64,000 bases of DNA, from NCBI GenBank assembly GCA_947247005.1, contig OX365956.1, positions 1,371,501 through 1,435,500 of the forward strand, read 5' to 3'. Source of the DNA: Spisula solida. Its lineage: Eukaryota > Mollusca > Bivalvia > Venerida > Mactridae. The notes beneath the pieces were generated by a model. The model was not told where the DNA came from. It searched no databases and worked only from the letters and a program-made list of their open reading frames with translations. The translations under genes were made by a program, and so were the position numbers. This document shows, one piece after another, positions 34,328 through 46,889 of the stretch; position 1 is the stretch's first letter; each line of letters opens with the position of its first letter.

Positions 34328-35624
34328 TACGAGAGGTGTTCAACTTATATTTGAACAAAACTGAACATCGGATTTTGCCATACTAACACAATAAAATCTA
34401 TTTATTTCTATTGAGCCATGTATGAAAATGTGTTAAGTAGTAAATCCCCTCATTTGGTTTCATATTTGCATTAATTTTCTAACCAAACTCAACCATTTTG
34501 TAGAGGGCATTGTGTTTTGGGTTTTTTAAAGACAATTTGACCCTATAAAAGCATAAAAATGTTGGTATATTATGAATTACCCATGTCAGTGAAGACAAAC
34601 AGCAATATTTGTCATATGAAGGGTGATACATGGTCATCTGCTTGTTTTTGGCGAAATGGCACCAAATATTAAAAATTATCAAAAATGGTCGAAATATGAA
34701 ATCGCCATGTCCATTGATTCTGTGATATCTAGGACAAATCCAATAACCCAAAGTTGGATGGCAGCGAAGTTGCAAGTATCAATAGCAACTTTCGATCGCA
34801 TAATTTCGAAAATGTTAGATGCAAAATTTAAGAAAAATGCGATGTTCATTAGCTCAATGCCATGCAAAACAAAGAGCGCAGACAAAGGTCTTGGAGGCTG
34901 TATATGCGACTACGGAACAGTGATTGGAAAAAAATGTGTCGTTCCTGGGGAGTTAATGTTTTATCTTAGAGGAAATTAGTACATAGACAGAGTCTGCTAT
35001 TTTAGAAAGGGTCATGAATATAGACATAAGTTGGGGTTAGTTAAGCTTGTTGTTTCGCGGCCGTTTTCATGACCTGGTCTTGTGTTGGATATTTTGGAAA
35101 AGCGGAACTCAAAATGAATGAAAAGGGGACAAAAGTTAACGCATATTTTATTTATGCAAAAGGTTTAAAAGTTTTTTTTCGACAAAAATGTGACACGCCC
35201 TTTTCCTGGTAACAAGCCAAAGACAGGGGTTTCCCAAATACTGAATTTCCTGTCACCCTACAAAATATGTCATTAAGTACCTTATGAATTAGACTGTGAA
35301 GTATATTTTAACCAAACAGTGGATACCGAAGCCTCCTGATGAAGTATCAATACAATATAAATCTGGAGAATATCGAAATTAGATTAGAGAAGCGAATTGT
35401 AAGCAGCAGCACTTGGAGGGTTTTGGCCTTAAAAAATGCAAAATTAACACACTCTATACAATAGTTGATTCTGTTCTAAGGATATTACATATACATTCTA
35501 CAATGGTTGTTTATATCTCTTGATACTACACACGATAGAATAGATACAATTCGATTTCGATGTGAAATTTATGAAAATACTCGATGTTCAATTTTGTTCA
35601 AATATAAGTTGAACACCTCTCGTA
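34328..35624 (+). mobile_element. mariner-type element with intact TIRs and a decayed transposase
   Basis: TA plus 'cgagaggtgttcaacttata' continuing 'tttgaacaaaactgaacatcg' at 34330 is matched by its reverse complement ending 'aagttgaacacctctcg' at 35622, followed by TA. The TIRs are about 40 bp with very few mismatches. The span of 1.3 kb is the normal mariner length. The frame near 34655-34979 has a helix-turn-helix-like stretch (PITQSWMAAKLQVSIATFDR, then IISKM) as in mariner N-terminal domains. Downstream the frame is broken by many stops and the DDE residues could not be placed. Dead but structurally complete element. Confidence 0.75.
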
Positions 35625-35892
35625 TTAATCAAATATCAACATAATACAATGCTCGTTATTGTTCAAAATGATGATGTATCCTGCAAATGTTTCAGCCAAA
35701 ATTTAGCGGTACAATTAGCGCGACGTCTGAAGTTTCAGCAGACTAATATAAACACTGAATGCTCCAGATTCGATTGGCTTCAGTCCACACGCGCAATACT
35801 CCACCAGTCGTTATTATATATTACGCTTATTGTTCCCGATAAATTTTAATATGAAGAACAAAAACACTTTTTATTAAAAATGCATTATCCCA
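35625..35892. other. Non-coding stretch
   Basis: Small frame 35649-35849 has no support. Confidence 0.35.
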
Positions 35893-36087
35893 TTTTATCA
35901 CATGTTTGACGTCGCTGTAGCGTAATAAAGCCATTATTTATTTATTTATGATAATACACTAGTGTAATAAAGCTAGCACGCGACGTCATTCAACGGATAG
36001 GCGACGTCGTCAAAATTGCGCGTTTATTATAGTGAAAATAAGTAGCTATTTTATGTTTCGGCTGGAAAAGGCTAACATGTGATAAAA
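35893..36087. mobile_element. Small TIR element (MITE-like)
   Basis: 'ttttatcacatgtt' (35893-35906) and 'aacatgtgataaaa' (36074-36087) are exact 14-bp inverted ends 195 bp apart. The interior holds CG-containing strings in both orientations ('gacgtcgctgtagcg' and 'gctagcacgcgacgtc'), so it is partly foldback. No ORF. Confidence 0.6.
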
Positions 36088-39000
36088 AGAACATTACATT
36101 TGTGACTTTCCACATTGAATTTATAAAACTCGTTGAAAAAATCGAAAGCCGAGCATTTTATCATTTTACAGTTATTAAATGTCCGATTGTAAGTACAACT
36201 GAACTTTATGCTACTGAAGACAAGTTAGCCACCGATAACAGCGATCAAGCAATTTGTCAATTGCTAAACGTGTAGATTAACTCCCCTACAAACCTGCACA
36301 AACTTTTATTGGGAAGGAGGCCCTGCGTTGCAATTTACACTTTTACACCGGTAGTTTATTTCCAAGATTTATATATGTTTATGTGTTTTCGTAATTGTTA
36401 CATAGTCAATGACTTTCTATACGTTTTCTTTGCTTTTCTCAGCATTTAGGCCATATTCAACCAAAATAAGTACACATTTTGCGAAAAAAGATGCGTGGGC
36501 GACATGTATTGTTATTGCATAACTTTGAAGATTGATGTCACTAGAATTATTTAACAAATTTTTTTTATAAAAAAAATAGCGTTGGGAAAAAGTTATAAGG
36601 GGTTTACCTGGATGCTATTTTGTAGCTTTAAATATGAAGTGGGAGGGGTAAAAGGGCAATATGTAATAGACCAAAATTAAATATACCATGTTAAGTTTCT
36701 TGGTCATGTATAACAATGTGTACTTAAACTATATTGGAACATGTTTTATTATTTAGACCACAGACATCATACAAAATATTTGTACACCACCACCAATTTA
36801 CTAATTGCAATGTTATTATAACAAAAATGCTTACACACCAAAAACTGCCCTGGTTAATCCTAAAACGAGTTGGTGAAGTAGTATGTTTTCATCATAGTTT
36901 TGTCAGAATAGATTTAGTACGTTACGTCCTGGCAAAATTCTCAATCGGAATGTGGAATCTATACCTCTTCAACATCTTTAATTCACCATGCACATCACAT
37001 TCATCGTTTCAAAAAAAATGATGTTATGGAAACGATAAACTTGACTCATCTATCAACAAGTAATACAACATACACGCTACTAAATTGGAAAGCATCGTAA
37101 GAAATGCTAACGTTTGGACTGCTCGACTGCGTTTGTTCAATAGAAAAGGACTAGTTGTGAATCAATTCGAATTATGTTTGTATGCATACATGTACATGTA
37201 TTCTATAAATGACAAAGGTTGTTTGCGAGGTAACAAATCGTATACGTTTTAAATAACTTAAAATATAATCATTATTTTTCGTCGATCAAAATCGGCATAT
37301 CATGATGATTACACCCTACCTTTTCCCACTCCAAGTTTAATATTTATCATGATTTTTTTAAGAAATGTGTGTTCTTGATGGTTATTGAAATCAATTGATT
37401 TTGAACATTTTACTGCATGGAGGCAATATGGCATTCCGTTGAAGATAAACTATCACTTATTTAACCTTATAGTCTCTGGCGCATGTGATTTACGTGCTTT
37501 CATCCGTACGATCAACAATGTAAGGCCCGTACACATATATAAAAGTGTTTGTAAATGTATGGATTTGAACATATAGGGATGATGTATTATGTGTGTTGCA
37601 TTACTAAATTATTGTGAATACATTGAATAATGTTTATTGAACATGACTGTATAATTGGTCCTTGTTTAATTTATTTATCCATTCAAAGGGTTATATTACA
37701 TGACATATTAATCACAGTATAAAACGCTAATAAACAGTAAAACAAAATAAAATGGCACAAACTAAGGATGCTAAAGAAAAGAAGGCTTAATTAGAATTAT
37801 ATTAACAACAAGATAACTAAGGCAAAAAAGGAATTAATAGCATAGTACATATACACGTGCAACAATTTACTTAACGATATATATTCCTGCTAGATACACA
37901 TGTAAGTTAAATAATAATTTATCGAATTTCTAAGATGGTCTTAATTTAAAATTGGAAATAAATGCGAATCGTGTTATCAAATTGAATATATTGAAATTGA
38001 TGAGACTTAAATAGATCTAATTAGTCAAATGGAATACTAGAGTCAATTGTCCATGAATTGGTTGCTGTGTAAAGGTCTGACTACTTGGATAACAAGATTA
38101 AGTTATTTTGTTATAAATTTCAATCAAGTAATTTGAGAAGACAATTAAAATATCTGGATCTGCATCTATCGAATGTTCTGAATCGATCGTTGTCTGTAAA
38201 ATGAACATATCGTATATGGAACTTATGAATACAACCTAGTTTAGAAAATCATATAATACTGCTGAGATTTGTGAGTAGAGTAGGTAAATGTATATAATTT
38301 ACTCGTGCAAAAATGTCCTACCTGTACGTTCACTATACACTGGACAATCTTCATTTTATATTAATTTTTACCACAAACGACCTATATAGACATATATCTA
38401 CAATGATAAATAATTTAAAATTTTCGGGTATTTATTGATCACCGATCTGGCACATGTTTAATTAATTAAATACGTCATTTGGCCTATACCAAAACTACTA
38501 ATTTATCGTGTATCTGCTCGGGCCTCAAATTGAAAGGGAGGTAATTGTGAACTTACTAATGTCGGTTATTGATTGCTACCTTGTTATATGTAGTGTCATG
38601 CATTTTATTATGATACGTAATTCTGTAGTTTATTGGATTTATTGGATTGTTTAAGTATTCGTACTGTATATTTGTTCAAGTTACTGTGAGGATTTAAAGT
38701 ACAAAGGTAAACATTAAACATGTACGTCTTTAAAGCTGCAGATTTATACGTGAAGTGAACATATAACTTCTTGACTACACGACCGAGCTGTTTTCTAAAA
38801 TCAAATTGGTGTACATGTACATGTATTTATTACAATGTAGTATCTTTTTTGTAGAAAGGTGTTACACACATTTGTCCGTAATGTCATTAGGATATCACAT
38901 TATTATCATTAGGGTGACTAATTGGTACATTCTAACTTTGACCAAAGGCGAAGTAGGGCGCGACCGTGTTGTCGTTATGGGCTGTATTTAGAAAACCTGT

Positions 39001-39790
39001 GTTTGTGCATAAATCGCACTGGGTATGGTTGGCAAATAATGCTAATTATCATGCATTACTTTCACACACATGTTCATGTATGCATATCTTTGATCACATA
39101 ATTGCATTATTCTAGGGTATAACTTATTGTATTCAGTTTCATATAACATTTGAAAATCCATGCACGTATGCTAGCAAATATGAATCCATATACTAACTAC
39201 ATAATGGAAACATTATAATGTCAGACGCTAAAAGTTACTATTTTTATTTGTTTTTCGTAAACTTGTATTTACATTTACACACACACCATATTGTAACCTA
39301 CTTCCCTTAATATGCAAAAACAGAATAATGGAAGCAAGCTTAGCGTCAATTGTGAATAGTTTTTACATGATATTCAGTCTTAAATTTCAAAATATTTCAA
39401 ACTGATGTTTAGGGCTGCTTTAATATTTCCATTGATTTTAAGTAAATAAGATTCAATTTAAATACAGTTTTAAAGGATCCAATATTAATGACAATATGAT
39501 AGATGAGTGAAATGTAGAAATGATTCTGGTGACTGAGATTACATGATCAAGATGCAGGATGTATGAAATTAATGACTGGAGTGTACAAATGTACATGTAC
39601 ATATAATTATGAATATGGTATGTTTAAAATGGCACATTGAATGTACTACAACTTAGTAATTATGAATTGATTAAAAGTCAACTTCCTATCTTCCTATCAA
39701 TTTGAAGTTTTATTTTGTACAGTACATGAGGTTACATCCCTCCTTACATAATATAAATAAATTAATGAATAATAAATGAATAAATATACC
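36088..39790. other. Long non-coding stretch
   Basis: Several frames of 60-95 codons (36734-37021, 37385-37576, 38806-38991) were inspected and none shows a domain or flanking splice signals that fit. No array or inverted repeat of note. It may be intron or intergenic DNA. Confidence 0.4.
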
Positions 39791-39794
39791 AGAT

Positions 39795-40214
39795 TTTATA
39801 TAGCCGCTTTTTCATGCTAACACCCGTTCAAATGCACTTTACATTATTGTGTTGCAGTCACAAGGGAACTGGTTCATTCTCTACCAGTGCAGATACAGCA
39901 TGATATGATCAGGGGGACAGACTGAGAGAAAGCGCCTTGAAGGGTGAGAGACACTAGATACAGTCATATCCGGCGCTGCAGAAGTGCGCCTAGCTCTTAT
40001 TTTGAATAGACACCCTGAATCTTTAATGTGTCCGGTGTATTACACCGATACACAGCTTCCTGGGACCTTTACCCTGATACTTACTTGCATTTCACACGGT
40101 CTGATATGGCGGGAAATATATAAATATTTACGATACGTGCATGCCGGGATTGTTCCCACCTTACGACCTCTGGATTGAGTGTCCCAGTGTGTTACCACTG
40201 AGCTATCGCCGCTA
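39795..40214 (-). repeat. SINE-like element with a tRNA-like head
   Basis: On the minus strand the head (40214 to 40143) reads 'tatagcggcgatagctcagt' continuing 'ggtaacaca', with the B-box-like 'aaggtgggaacaatcccggc' at tRNA spacing. The body extends to about 39795, where 'tatatagccgct' mirrors the head's 'gtatagcggcg'. Not a functional tRNA. Tentative SINE. Confidence 0.45.
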
Positions 40215-40275
40215 TACAAGTCTTAATTGTGTTTATATTGAATGCAAAGCAAGTTGATAGATTAAATTAAAACAA

Positions 40276-40640
40276 ATTATATTAAGTCACACAGGGAGGC
40301 AGCACTCAACTTAACCAGCCAAGCACAGAACACATTAACACCACACAAAGCACAATGCCTAACGGAACCAACCGAGCACAGGAAACATAAAACACATGCA
40401 AGGCACAATGCCCAACTAAACAAGCAACGATCCACCCAAATCCAAGCTGTATGAAATATAATGAATTTTTAGTTTCAGCAGCCAAAAGACTGAATGACCC
40501 CAGCTGAATGAACCAGTTTCCACAGCAAAAGGACTACTGTAACAATGTCTAGTTTTAGCTGTCAGAAATCCTAAAACGAAGAAGTGCCCAACACACTGCC
40601 AACCAAGACAATTAATCAGCCCTAGTTCGCTCAATATCTC
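40276..40640 (+). repeat. 'gcccaac/ctgaatgacc' repeat family, copy
   Basis: Starts 'attatattaagtcacacagg', then 'cttaaccagccaagcacag', and contains the 'gagcacag...gcacaatgccc' segment twice in tandem. 'gatccacccaaatccaagct' and the 'ctgaatga.cca' units follow. Same orientation as the other copies. Confidence 0.65.
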
Positions 40641-41883
40641 ACTCAAAATATCATTACATCTCCGTCAGTTGTCGGTCAAAATTTATACAATTGGTATCAA
40701 AATGACGCTAATGCACTGGGCTATCAATAAAAATATTTTACTAATGTGTGCATTTGTATACTCATAAATATTGATGAGAACACCTAAAATTAGCAATATT
40801 TGTTATAAAAAATCGACGTGTATGAACAATATATTTGTTATGATGTCGTCAATCTTGCTATTTGAAAGCATAAATGATTCTTATTTAATGGTGAGATACT
40901 ATGCTGTTGATATGTTAACTGGTCCCTTACCTTCCCATTTATTTAAGGGCACACGTTTGCTTAAAGGGAGTGGGGTAAAATGACAAATGAACCCAAACTA
41001 ACACAATAGCGTCAAAATAAGTAATATATGTTTGCCTTGATTTAAATGGGATTATAAGTAACAACTATTATATTGGTTTTGGAACGTATACCAATTCATT
41101 TAAAATATGTCAACATTCGTTTAAGGAGGAATGAGCTATCTACACGTGAGCTGCCAATAGTAATATCGAGTTTAGTGCGAAAGATAAGAACAAATATAAA
41201 ATTAGGTTCAAAATATGCTATATGAATATAAAAAGATGATGATTATCATAATGATATTTCAAATTGTTCATACACTTTTACTTGTTCCTGTGTAAAAGCT
41301 CAAAATGGGTGGGGAATGGTTCATTTTTAATCATTACTTCTGTTATATTATATATTATATTATATTTCCATACAGCACTAGATTGGTATTTTCATTCATG
41401 TATTGTTTAAATTAGAATGAATATAGAGTTAACGCATGCTGCTTTTCATGTTATAACATCTACAGAGAACCGTGAAACGGCAGGTACCAATGCCCGTCCT
41501 TGGGAGCTTTCGTCATTAAACACAAGGTGCATATACCCCTTTAAGTGCTAAAGACAATAACGTTCTTGGCAATTTTAAACTATGAATCTACATTGGCCCG
41601 AAATGAAAACTTTACATAGCATTCAAAAGTGCATATTTTGTAAATAAGTATATATTCGGGGTTAATTGTTTTTGTCATTGAAGCTCCAATGTAATATTGA
41701 TGTCTCTGTTCCCTTTCTGTGGATAAAAATCAGATATTTCTTATTTTGTGTGACCAATTCAGTTGATAGGGGTCGAAATTAAAAATTCTAAAAAAAAAAA
41801 AAAATAAGCACACTGCAATTGGAAACAAGAAATTACTGTGTGCTTTAGTGATGTTATAATAAGCATCAATAACCAGTGTGACC
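40641..41883. other. Non-coding stretch
   Basis: Includes short simple repeats (TATAT near 41346; a 14-A run at about 41791). The region just right of 41780 may be the terminal non-coding part of the Tc1-like element, but no TIR was identified. Confidence 0.4.
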
Positions 41884-42545
41884 TCAGTTTTTGCGAATAC
41901 ATTGCCGAATACGTCGCCTCATTGAATTTACGCAACGTTGTATGAACGCATTAGGAATACGTTGCCATTCTAACTGGAGTGCATTTTGGAGGTCATTTAT
42001 TGTAACAATTTCATGATTGGACCTGGTCCTCCTACCGGGTTCATCCCTTATGTGTTCTATGGGGTTCTTGTCCGGGGATAATGCGGGCCAAGACAAGTCG
42101 TTAACGTTATTTTGAGCTAAGAATTGTGTCGTAATACGCGCCGTGCGAGGCCTTTCGTTGTCATGTTGGAAAAGGCCAGGTCCGTTGTTTTGCATGAATG
42201 GAATCATCGTGTTGTTTAAAACATTGATGTAACGGTGAGCATTGATATTTCCTTGAATAAGATTTCTGATTTCCCATTATCCCACCTAAGACCATAACGG
42301 TGCCACCACCAAATCTATCCCTCTCCCGACTACAACATTCTGCAATTTGCTCATTTCTACGGCGATAGATGCGTACCCTGCCATCTGCGTGGCTGACTGT
42401 AAACCTCGGCTCATCGCTAAAAAGTACCGAGTGTCATTGGTGTCGCCTGAAATACAAATGACGTCGTGCCCACAACAGTCTAGAGGCTCGGTGACGAGGT
42501 GTCATAATCTGTCCAGTATATGGACGACTAGCACGAATAGGAACT
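41884..42545 (-). pseudogene. Tc1-like transposase remnant (DD34E type)
   Basis: Reading down the minus strand, one frame from about 42545 gives RASRPYTGQIMTPRHRASRL and then LLWARRHL. After a TGA where a Trp codon is usual comes VLFSDEPRFTVSHADGRVRI, YRRRNEQIAE, and DRFGGGTVMVLGGIMG. A frame break near 42260-42280 leads to MIPFMQNNGPGLFQHDNERP and LSWPALSPDKNPIEH. The Asp of SDE, the Asp of HDN and the Glu of IEH (34 residues on) are the DDE triad. The protein ends at the stop near 41884. The stop, the frame break and the absence of an N-terminal domain show it is dead. I found no TIRs. Confidence 0.85.
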
Positions 42546-42695
42546 TAACACAGCCTCGTGTTTACTGCTAGTGATCGAACAAAATATCACCCTTTGTACA
42601 TTCAGAGGTCAAGTAAGGTTTTATAATATGCCACATATTTGCTAGTGTACATACTGTGATTTCAGCTATATATCACGGTAAGATTTATCGATACA

Positions 42696-42770
42696 CACTC
42701 GTGATTTAATAACAGTACTCTGCATCCGAACTCGTGACTGTGCTTTATTCTACGATAAAACACAGGTACA
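42696..42770 (-). repeat. Half-copy of the foldback family of 739-878
   Basis: 'ctgcatccgaactcgtgact' continuing 'gtgctttattctacga' matches the left arm of the 739-878 foldback read in reverse, with few differences. The second arm is not obvious here. Confidence 0.5.
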
Positions 42771-43984
42771 TATTCACTATTTCTAAAACAAAAATGGTGA
42801 TTTTATTATTTTTCAGTTATTTAAATCAATTAATATGTAAAACATTTGTACAAACTAGAACCAGATATAAATGAAAACAAACTACATGTACTTATAAATG
42901 AAAAGTAAGATAAATTTAACATAACAAACTACGCATAGTTTTAAACAATGTTCTCAAAAATTAACATTTGTATATCTTATTAAATACAATGAATATGCAT
43001 AACGCGACTGTTTTAACACACTTCACGAGTGCAGTGGTTACTAGCTTGAATTAAAATTAGGGGCCAATAAATGCCTACTTACGTTCAACACTTTTATTTA
43101 ATTAGTTTCCTGGTTACATTAAATATGCTTGATAATAATGTTGTTTGTAATAACTTAGAGCGATTTATTTTTTCCACATTCTTTATAATGTCTTGTCCTA
43201 AAGGGAACTCCCATTGTGTAAGTACACGTATCAACTAATTAACATACTATGTAATATTACGCAATAGGGTGCAATACAGTTTGATATCTTGTAAATAAGG
43301 GACAAGATGCTGAGACAATTTAGACCACATTTACCAGTTACTGTGTATTATGACCCTAGATAAACACGTTTCTGGTCCGGAAATAAGGAAGGGCAAATAT
43401 AGGTCTTTAGGTACACTCAAGGACTTTAAAAACGCCTCACCTAATTCAAAGCCCAATAGTGCTCAAAGTATTTATGTTATTGCAATATAATTTTACACGT
43501 GTATCAAGTGTTCTTTCCTACGTGTATATCAGTTTAGTTTGTAATAAAATATTGTCTCGATTTTTTCTGGGAATCCTACAAGCGCACTTACCCTAAGCAA
43601 AAGCGTGGGATTTTCAATACTTGCTAAAGACGAAATTCATCCTTATATGCGGGATCAATCGTCTAAGAAGTCCTAAAACGAACGATCTGTGACATATAAG
43701 ATTTTCACAATAGTTTCTACGCGTGTTCAAATTCAACAATAACCTGTAATTTTGTTTGAAACAAGCATAAATAAAGTCAATAACAAATGAATGTCCACGC
43801 ATTTCACAGACATTCAACATCATCAAGGTTTAAGTTTTATCAATAAAATTGGCAAATTCAAAATCCCATCCTTTTAAACTTGTTTCGGTAAGGTAAACCG
43901 TCAGTGAATTAAACATGATATTGAGCCGTGGGTATATTATGAATATGATGTTAATACTAATGAACACTTGCCGCAATCATTATA
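42771..43984. other. Non-coding stretch
   Basis: The minus frame 43614-43826 has no domain. Nothing else recognised. Confidence 0.4.
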
Positions 43985-44112
43985 GTCATATATGTGTTGA
44001 TATATTTGTTGATGTATAAAATGCAAACAGTTTCAATTGTATATATGTATCTTATTTTCATGTAAATATATTATGTATATCTTCATTACTGGAGGAATAA
44101 AAGTAAAAGGCA
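43985..44112 (+). mobile_element. Probable LINE 3' tail
   Basis: 'cttcattactggaggaataa' continuing 'aagtaaaagg' resembles the end of the LINE at 30690-30712 ('cttcattcatttggaggaaa' continuing 'taaaagtaa'). Upstream A+T-rich sequence is similar in style. Consistent with a severely 5'-truncated LINE copy. Confidence 0.45.
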
Positions 44113-45037
44113 GGTGAGAGCGTGTGTAAAAGGAAACCAGCATTCTGAAAACTTGCAGATGATTCTATAAAAGGATAGAAAATGATTAACAAGTGTATTC
44201 GACGAATTAGTGTGCCTACACCATCTCATAAATAAGAGTATAAGGTGGAATTGCATTGACATTAAGCGCGAAAAAGTTTAATTTTCTATAGAAGGAATAT
44301 AAGGCAAGACAAAGGGGTCAAGATCAATGCCCTAAAGGGGCCAAAAAGTAAGCCTGTCAAGCTGTTTTTCGCGCAAGCGTCACCGTCACATCGTCATTTC
44401 CGGTGACCTTTAGTCGAAATGTTGACAATTTTTCCTACTTTCGGTTAGGGGCAAGTGTGTAGCATCCGGATGTATCGAGTTTTTATCAGTGCGGCAAGTC
44501 AATAGTGTCTCAGAGACGGGGTATAGGGACCATATGAATTTCTCAACGCCCCCCAAAAAATCGTGGTAGCGGAAAGGATATACAGAAAAATTAACACTGC
44601 GATAGGGAAAAACGCCCTATGATTTCAAAAACAAAAAATAAGACTAGTATAGGCTTTCAAATATAAATATTTGACCCCAGTTCATAAGGGTTGTTTAGAA
44701 ATTGCGCCCTACACATGCTAGATCGTGCTTCCTTTTTCATCGGGATCATACATTAATGTAAAGTCAACATTCTTTATTTCCAATAACGCATCGATACTCT
44801 TTCTATTCCATCTTACATTCCTGTGTGGGCTATTTATAACTTTTTTGTATTGCAAGTAAAACAAACGTATACTTGGGGCCGGATAGGAGTCCAAACATGA
44901 GCTAGGGTCTAATAAAACGTTGGCACTAGGAATGGCGTCACGTGACGGTCAAAGTCACGCGACCTTTCCATGAATAAAAATGCTGACAAAACAAAATTGC
45001 TAGGTGGATGTATTGATCACACCTCTATGTTCACATG
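44113..45037. other. Non-coding stretch upstream of the Ig gene
   Basis: No exon recognised. CpG-containing strings near 44370-44420 and 44935-44970 may be promoter-associated, but there is no firm signal. Confidence 0.35.
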
Positions 45038-45258
45038 CTATAACTCCAACGCGATAAATTGCAATACAAAAACAAACACAAAATCCGCTATATTTATCGT
45101 TTCTGAATATTTAGGAGCATGACAACTTTACATGTTGTGCTAAATGTTTGAATGCTTTCATTGGTAAGTGTTACGGTCCTTAATTTTAACCCATAACAAA
45201 AATATAGGCAACATTGTGTGCGTTTTTGTACTGCAATTTATCGCGTTGGAGTTATAGC
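45038..45258. repeat. Foldback element 50 bp upstream of the first Ig-gene exon
   Basis: 'gctataactccaacgcgata' continuing 'aattgcaatacaaaaac' (45038-45074) and 'gtttttgtactgcaatttat' continuing 'cgcgttggagttatagc' (45222-45258) are 37-bp inverted repeats with one mismatch. The loop is about 150 bp with no ORF. MITE-like. Confidence 0.75.
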
Positions 45259-45308
45259 TACGTGTATTTACTATTGTACATAAGTATGTTATGATTATTT
45301 TCAGGCAA

Positions 45309-45378
45309 ATGATGAAATGTCTCACCATGTCGTTGTACCGTTTTGTGACGATTATTTGGAGTGTGATAAAAATTGCAG
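45309..45378 (+). CDS. Ig-family gene, candidate first exon A (signal peptide)
   Basis: ATG ATG at 45309 opens MMKCLTMSLYRFVTIIWSVI and then KIAG, a short basic start followed by a hydrophobic core as in a secretory signal peptide. The exon ends at 'ttgcag|gtaaag', a good donor, in phase 1, which is the phase used by the Ig exons that follow. An acceptor-like 'ttattttcag' lies 5 bases upstream, so the start codon may sit in a second, 5'-UTR-containing exon. It probably directs the receptor to the secretory pathway. A second candidate start is at 51248. Confidence 0.55.
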
Positions 45379-45514
45379 GTAAAGCACGTTAATAACAATG
45401 TAATTAAATACGCTGCAGAATTCCAAGCACGACATACTAATCGATTGTACCTTAAAATTACACGGTATTCGTCTACTCACTCTACTGACTCATTGAACCA
45501 TTATGTGTATTTAG

Positions 45515-45832
45515 ATTGCAGTGTAAACATCACCACATCGGGATGCAGTGCCGGTGGAATATGCTCCTGCAACGATGTTGTTACATTTATCTGCATCGTC
45601 AACCCATATACAGGTATTGTTAGCTGGAGAGAAAGTGGTGCTACCACTCCACTATTTGAATGTGATGCTACACGATGTTATGAGTATACAACCGATTATA
45701 ACTTTCAAGGGGATATAACTACTGGCGTATTCAACATGACATTCAATCCCGTGACACTAAGCGATGACAGTAACTCTTTCACATGTAATGGTGCTGGTAT
45801 AGAAGCCGATACAGTCATCATGAACGTCGAAG
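45515..45832 (+). CDS. Ig-family gene, Ig-like domain exon 1
   Basis: Follows 'gtgtatttag' and ends 'cgaag|gtacgt', phase 1 on both sides, 318 bases, no stop. The protein (DCSVNITTSGCSAGGICSCN onward) has an Ig-like pattern: Cys in VVTFICIV, Trp in GIVSWRES, and the second Cys in SNSFTCNG. Four extra Cys near the N-terminus could form additional disulfides. Asn-X-Thr sites (NIT, NMT) suggest glycosylation. Symmetric phase-1 exons of single Ig domains are the rule in animal Ig-superfamily genes. Confidence 0.7.
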
Positions 45833-46889
45833 GTACGTACTGTTTATATTTTTGTATATAATGTATTAGGACAACTTGGACCCGGTTTACTTGCTCTTGT
45901 TATGTATTTCGTTTTTGGGTAACTTCAGGTAGGAATGCGATATCTTGATGAAACTTGCTGTATATGTAGCTTATGTGAAAAGGCCGCGTGGGATTGAAAA
46001 ACTGTTGTGTCAGTGGTGTCAAGGTCAACGTTACTAACATAGACACATTATATCCGCTAAATAACTAGGTATCTTGCGCAGAAAGGACGCTTGGAATTGA
46101 AAGTGGGGCCGATGGGGGTCAAAGACACGGTAACTTTATATAGAGATAGTATTTCCGCTCAAACATAACGTTAAAATCATGAAAGTGATGCCGATATGGA
46201 GTAATGGGTTAAATTGGAATCTGTTTTCGTAAAAAATCATACCAGGCGTACGACTATCGTCCCATTTATCGATTTATTCTCCAACAACATTTGAATCAAA
46301 ATTTGTACAAAAATACAAACGCCCCCAAATCTTTTCGTTTTTAAACTGTTTCAGTGTATTATAAGTACTTTTAACTTCCAAGCGTATGAGTTTCCCAAAA
46401 TATCCTAGGGAGGTATCACCGAAGCATTTGGCGCTACTGAAATGTTTGGCGAATGTTTAGTGATATTTCGGTGACTCAACCGCGGTCTCGGTATTCAATC
46501 GCGGACTGCTCGCTGATATTTATCGGGGATGGTGGCATGATAGTAGTATCTGGTGACCCCTGGAGAACTCCGTATGTGTTCCCGAAGTTATGCATGTGAT
46601 GTACTGCCTGTAGGATGTACTCTCAAAAAAAAAATGGAGCTTCGAGGGGGGTATCGGGTATGCAAAAACATCAGGGTTATCGGGAGCCATTCCAACTGCC
46701 GATGTTTTTCGTTAGTGATACCTAGATACACTACTATTCCGTTACCCATTATTTATATAAGCGTACATTTTTCTTATTGTATTTGTTTGAAAATGATAAT
46801 GTTTTGATAGTGTATGATATATTTGCACAGTACAATGTATTAAAGTTATATTTATTTAATTAGTATTGATATAAATGCATGTATTGTAG
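45833..46889 (+). other. Intron of the Ig-family gene
   Basis: No other exon recognised. The frame 46553-46807 has no Ig features. Confidence 0.5.
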
